Source: G039029935 sp039029935
GTDB lineage: Bacteria; Chloroflexota; Anaerolineae; Caldilineales; Caldilineaceae
Direction: 5' to 3'
Length of the DNA: 28,256 nt
Assembly (NCBI GenBank): GCA_039029935.1
Contig: JBCCFC010000010.1
Span: 1 to 28,256 of the forward strand
Under the pieces are notes generated by a model. That model saw only the letters and a list, made by a program, of their open reading frames with translations. It made no database searches and was not told where the DNA came from. Below are positions 25,433-28,256 of this stretch, in pieces (position 1 is the stretch's first letter; the number at the start of each line of letters is the position of its first letter). The position numbers and the translations under genes are program-made.

Positions 25433-25684
25433 ATGAGTAAGATGAAGCGATATACGTTGCCTCTGCCAGAGGAAGTGTACGAGGAGATTCGCGCACAGGC
25501 CGAAAGGTATGACCGCTCGATGAAGGATGTCCTGCAACAGTGTATCCGATTTGGGCTGACAGCCATGCGCATTGATGATGATCCTAACTCTGAAATTTTG
25601 TTCAGGGAGCGGATTAAAGTGGAAGGGTCGGATGATGATCCTGTTGTGAAGGAGCGGGAGAGTATTATCCGGTTTGTGTGGTGA
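25433..25684 (+). CDS. ribbon-helix-helix (CopG/Arc-like) small protein
   Basis: The 83-residue protein begins with a short basic beta-strand (KRYTLPLP, 5-12), then a helix (EEVYEEIRAQAERY, 13-26), a turn and a second helix (SMKDVLQQCIRFGLTAM, 29-45). This is the ribbon-helix-helix layout of CopG/Arc/MetJ-type DNA-binding proteins. The C-terminal half is acidic (DDDPNSE, GSDDDPVVKERE) and may bind a partner. GGAGG lies 5 nt before the ATG. Such proteins are often antitoxins or plasmid/phage regulators, but no recognisable toxin gene follows; the next gene, 338 nt on, codes for a small membrane protein. Function beyond DNA binding is not known. Confidence 0.72.
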   Translation: MSKMKRYTLPLPEEVYEEIRAQAERYDRSMKDVLQQCIRFGLTAMRIDDDPNSEILFRERIKVEGSDDDPVVKERESIIRFVW

Positions 25685-26022
25685 TGAAAGGTAAATCAAT
25701 ATGAAAGGATTGTTTACCTACTAAATAAAATTATTTTCATGGCGACTCTTCTCAGAATCGTCATAACAATCAGAGAAAAGCACATGAAACAATCTATGGG
25801 GGCTGGGCTTACCGCCCCTATTCAAATTGGACTTATCATCCCCCGGTAGGTTCAGTCGTGCAAACTGCGGGCTAGAATTTTTAAATAATCGCCTGCATCT
25901 TTATAGCAGGCGTTGCTTTACAAAATTTTTCGTATTTGCATTATTTCATATCGATTGGTCCTTTTTTCTGGCAATAATTTGTTTACGTAGGAGGGTCGCC
26001 TTAGAAGAAAGGGGATCCGGGG
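25685..26022. other. 338-nt spacer between the two small genes
   Basis: It holds a short inverted repeat just after the RHH stop (AGGTAAA at 25689-25695 with TTTACCT at 25713-25719) and the hairpin at 25890-25912. A 21-codon open frame starts at 25784 (MKQSMGAGLTAPIQ) without a good ribosome site. No gene is supported. Confidence 0.5.
25890..25919 (+). terminator. probable terminator upstream of the small membrane protein gene
   Basis: CGCCTGC (25890-25896) pairs perfectly with GCAGGCG (25906-25912) over a 9-nt loop and is followed by TTGCTTT. It would end the RHH transcript, leaving about 100 nt for a separate promoter of the gene at 26023. Confidence 0.6.
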
Positions 26023-26274
26023 ATGAAGTTCAACTCCAATCAAATAACTGTCAATGAATTATCTAAGAAAGTTCTTGGCTCTGCTTTGGTTTATGCTATA
26101 AATGAGATGGATGAGCCTGAACTGGCTGTCGAAGTTGAAGGCATGAGAACGAAGATTAACTATCATTTGAATATTGATTTTCAACTAGATAGCTTGTCAG
26201 CTAACATTTTACTGATTGGCCTAAGCAGTACTTTAGCAGGTCTGCTTGGTGGTTTCATTGGCTGGTTGTTGTAG
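26023..26274 (+). CDS. small protein with C-terminal membrane segment
   Basis: The 83-residue product has a soluble N-terminal part (about 1-57, acidic, DEPELAVEVEGMR) and a C-terminal hydrophobic segment, ANILLIGLSSTLAGLLGGFIG (60-80). That segment holds small residues in GLSSTLAGLLGG order, as in packing helices. It ends almost at the membrane segment, so it should be a tail-anchored inner-membrane protein. An AGGGG-type ribosome site precedes the ATG by about 10 nt. I do not recognise the family. The neighbours are an RHH regulator and, beyond a MITE, an AAA-ATPase-like gene. It could be a small toxin or signalling adaptor, but nothing shows it directly. Confidence 0.55.
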   Translation: MKFNSNQITVNELSKKVLGSALVYAINEMDEPELAVEVEGMRTKINYHLNIDFQLDSLSANILLIGLSSTLAGLLGGFIGWLL

Positions 26275-26294
26275 TTTGTCGCATTAAATTATAT

Positions 26295-26457
26295 TAGAGT
26301 TGTTGCAAAATAACGCAACTAGGATTTCAACCCTAGCCTGATAAGCAAAACCTCACAAATCAGGTTAGTGTTGATACCAATCTAGTCTGCTTCAGCATAC
26401 TTTGTATGACAGACACCGAATGAATTCGGTGGTTCTCTTTATTTTGCAACAACTCTA
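26295..26457. mobile_element. 163-bp MITE-like element with 19-bp perfect terminal inverted repeats
   Basis: tagagttgttgcaaaataa at 26295-26313 is repeated in perfect inverse at 26439-26457. The outer TA on each side may be a TA target duplication, leaving 17-bp ends that begin GAGTTGTTGCAAAA. Ends of this look and a TA duplication fit IS5/IS427-like or IS630-like transposons (recalled, not searched). There is no transposase gene inside. Internal palindromes include CTAGG/CCTAG near 26319-26335 and CACCGAAT/ATTCGGTG near 26414-26431. It is therefore non-autonomous and would depend on a transposase encoded elsewhere. Confidence 0.82.
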
Positions 26458-26527
26458 TTGTTCCTGAGTTCTGGATATTGGGATCGATAGCCTACTCCAT
26501 TGAAGAATTCAGATTTTGTAATCAGGG

Positions 26528-26556
26528 ATGTCCTATGGATAGGGCATTTTTGTTTT
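26528..26556 (+). terminator. rho-independent terminator downstream of the MITE
   Basis: ATGTCCTAT (26528-26536) pairs with ATAGGGCAT (26539-26547), with one G-T wobble, and is followed by TTTT TGTTTTT. It probably ended the transcript of the small membrane protein gene before the MITE inserted between them. Confidence 0.6.
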
Positions 26557-26777
26557 TATTTTGGAATCACAATCGAGCCGAAAAAAATTGAAGGGTCGAA
26601 GAGTGTAGTTTTGTGAGACTAAGTTGAATAGTTGGAATTTATCAGGCGATAATATCTCGGAAATCGTTTTTCAATCATTTAGAATTAATTGTATACATAT
26701 GTCATAAAATCGCAAAAACATGAAGCCTGCCTGTTAGAATGAGATTTGCGTCTACGATCTATCGACGGGGTAATCTG

Positions 26778-26786
26778 TGCTATAAT
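26778..26786 (+). promoter_or_regulatory. extended -10 promoter for the AAA-ATPase-like gene
   Basis: TGCTATAAT gives a perfect TATAAT (26781-26786) with the TGn extension. No good -35 lies 16-18 nt upstream, which extended -10 promoters can lack. The ATG is 54 nt downstream. Confidence 0.55.
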
Positions 26787-26840
26787 GGCACAGTGAGTCT
26801 TGGGTGTCAGGGCAACGATGAGTAATAAAGAGGTGAAGTG

Positions 26841-28151
26841 ATGCAAAAATTTCCATACGGTGTTCGCAAATTTGCGGATATTATCGAAGGAAACTATGTC
26901 TATATAGATCGAACAGACAAAATTCGTTTTATCGAAGAATGGGGTAAAAAGCTGCTCTTTCTACGTCCGCGCCGCTTTGGCAAGAGCCTCTGGTTGTCTA
27001 CGATGATGGATTATTATGATGTGGCCAAGGCTGACCGCTTTGAGCAACTCTTTGGGCATCTCAAAATCGGGCAAAACCCGACCCCGTTGCACAGTTCCTA
27101 CATGGTCATGCGTTGGGATTTCTCACGGGTGAAGTCGCATGTCTCTGTTGAGGAGATTGAGGCCGATCTGCATGATTGTATCAACAGTGAGATCAAAAGT
27201 TTCCAAGTCGATTATCAGCATATGCTCCAAGCCCCAATCGAAATCAACCAAAAGAACGCGCTGCTCTCTTTTTATTCCGCGCTCGATACAGTACGTTCAG
27301 TGGGATATAAACTCTATCTTTTCATCGAAGAATATGACAACTTCGCCAACGAAGTCATGATGAGTGTCCAACAACGGAGTCACCGCGACTACGAAAGTCT
27401 GGTCACGGGTGAAGGCATGTTCAAGACATTTTTCAAAAACATCAAAAGTTTTGGGTCTGGGCGTGGATTGGATAGAGTGTTCATCACTGGCGTGACGCCC
27501 ATTGTGATGAACGATGTCACCAGTGGCGCCAATGTCTTTGAAGATATCTACTGGTTTGACTGGTTTAACGATCTCTGTGGTTTTTGGGAGCATGAAGTCG
27601 CTGACATACTGTTTCGGGTGCTAGATGAGCGCAGCATCTCTCCAGAGCAACGTGTTGCCAAACATGCTGAGGCTTTAGACATGATGCGCACTCACTACGA
27701 TGGCTCATGGTTTACGACTGAAATCGAACCACCCGATAGGCCGGCATCAACCGAGTCACGGCTCTATAACCCGACGATGGTCTTCTACTTTCTGCGTGAA
27801 CTACAACGCACGGGCAAGTATCCGAGAAGAATGTTGGATCGCAACTTAAGGGCAGATCGAGGCAAACTCAAATATATTGCCAGCTATAGTAGTGGACGCA
27901 AGGTATTGGTGAAAGCGCTCAACACAGGGCAAGAAGTCGCTGTTGATGAAATTGGTACAGAGTTTGGTGCCGACGAACTATTGCAGGATGACATGCGTCA
28001 GGGGCGGCTGTCGTCATTGCTTTGCTATTTGGGTGCGTTGACCATCAATGGGCTTGATCATGCCGGACAAATTCGCTTGATTATTCCAAACCTAGTCATG
28101 AAAGAAACCTATGCAGGGGTGGAATCCCAAAGTGTGCTAATTGCGAAATAG
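26841..28151 (+). CDS. AAA-ATPase-like domain protein (PF09820 type), C-terminally truncated
   Basis: The ATG at 26841 is chosen for its GAGGTG site 5 nt upstream; a GTG one codon earlier is also in frame. The 436-residue product has the AAA-ATPase-like signature: FADIIEGNYVYIDRT (11-25), the unusual P-loop LRPRRFGKSL (41-50), Walker B YLFIEEYDNF (159-168, where the family usually has IDEYD) and FITGVTP (214-220). The section LNTGQEVAVDE to LTINGLDHAGQIRLIIPNLV is the normal link to a C-terminal PD-(D/E)XK nuclease-like domain (DUF1703), but the protein stops about 20 residues after IPNLV. The usual 100 or more residues are missing, and I saw no continuation in the other frames. The family is abundant in Bacteroidota and Chloroflexota; its role is unknown, with defence suggested. 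Confidence 0.82.
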   Translation: MQKFPYGVRKFADIIEGNYVYIDRTDKIRFIEEWGKKLLFLRPRRFGKSLWLSTMMDYYDVAKADRFEQLFGHLKIGQNPTPLHSSYMVMRWDFSRVKSHVSVEEIEADLHDCINSEIKSFQVDYQHMLQAPIEINQKNALLSFYSALDTVRSVGYKLYLFIEEYDNFANEVMMSVQQRSHRDYESLVTGEGMFKTFFKNIKSFGSGRGLDRVFITGVTPIVMNDVTSGANVFEDIYWFDWFNDLCGFWEHEVADILFRVLDERSISPEQRVAKHAEALDMMRTHYDGSWFTTEIEPPDRPASTESRLYNPTMVFYFLRELQRTGKYPRRMLDRNLRADRGKLKYIASYSSGRKVLVKALNTGQEVAVDEIGTEFGADELLQDDMRQGRLSSLLCYLGALTINGLDHAGQIRLIIPNLVMKETYAGVESQSVLIAK

Positions 28152-28219
28152 TGGAAAAGGAGGGAAAATAGACTCAAAGCGTACAGATAATTTAACCATT
28201 ATGCCATAAAGGAGTCAAG

Positions 28220-28256
28220 ATGCAAACCAAGTATATGCTAAAGACATGGGCATTAT
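28220..28256 (+). CDS. start of an unidentified gene, cut by the window edge
   Basis: ATG at 28220 is preceded by AAAGGAG (28208-28214) with a 5-nt spacer, an ideal ribosome site. Twelve codons are visible (MQTKYMLKTWAL). That is too little to identify, though a short basic start turning hydrophobic fits a signal peptide. Confidence 0.55.
   Translation, partial: MQTKYMLKTWAL

Larger units (their letters stand above)
26275..26840. other. 566-nt spacer holding a MITE, a terminator and a promoter
   Basis: From left to right it holds the MITE at 26295-26457, a hairpin terminator at 26528-26556 and an extended -10 promoter at 26778-26786. The stretch 26560-26770 is AT-rich with nothing recognisable. 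Confidence 0.6.

Noticed and set aside
25784..25849. 21-codon open frame MKQSMGAGLTAPIQ...
   Set aside because: It has no convincing ribosome site and no similarity I can recognise. A leader peptide cannot be excluded but there is no support.

Overview
The window looks like a piece of a Chloroflexota (Anaerolineae/Caldilineae-type) chromosome. The basis is the gene set: a DUF5682 protein, secreted Pro/Thr-linker proteins carrying 'YLPVV'/'YLPLV' phrases, an AAA-ATPase-like (PF09820-type) protein, and the core genes efp, ruvA, ruvC, yebC and pyrG. This phylum call is inference from family knowledge; no rRNA is present. No tRNA, rRNA, CRISPR array or complete insertion sequence was found.

Region 1 (58-7609, minus strand, AT-rich): a tightly spaced run of seven genes that probably continues past the left edge. 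In transcription order they are a phytanoyl-CoA-dioxygenase-like Fe(II)/2OG oxygenase, a methyltransferase interrupted by an in-frame TAA, a second methyltransferase, two GT4 glycosyltransferases overlapping by 4 nt, a third methyltransferase and a B12-binding radical SAM protein. The set reads as a cluster that builds and decorates a surface glycan, glycolipid or small molecule.

Region 2 (7867-17268, minus strand, nearer 50% GC): a solitary 967-residue DUF5682 protein with its own strong promoter, then (towards higher coordinates) a frameshifted SDR oxidoreductase, efp with Arg at the tip position, ruvA, an OmpR-type response regulator, ruvC, yebC and pyrG. The spacers between core genes hold inverted repeats whose loops are filled by short tandem repeats.

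Region 3 (17616-18641, minus): an isolated OppF/DppF-type ABC ATPase, followed by a clear terminator.

Region 4 (18642-24919, plus): a structured leader (nested hairpin with a T-tract, and a 16-bp palindrome) before a 1952-residue secreted multidomain protein. It has a signal peptide, a TP-rich linker, Ig-like domains, a 10-Cys segment, an Asp-rich calcium-type motif, a propeller-like region and four C-terminal repeats of about 111 residues.

Region 5 (24920-28256, plus): an accessory-looking end with a bidirectional terminator, a ribbon-helix-helix regulator behind two palindromes, a small membrane-anchored protein, a 163-bp MITE with 19-bp perfect ends, an AAA-ATPase-like protein that seems to lack the usual C-terminal nuclease domain, and the first codons of another gene.

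Two genes are broken by single-base lesions (6316-6318 and about 11692). These may be true pseudogenes or uncorrected assembly errors; reads would decide.
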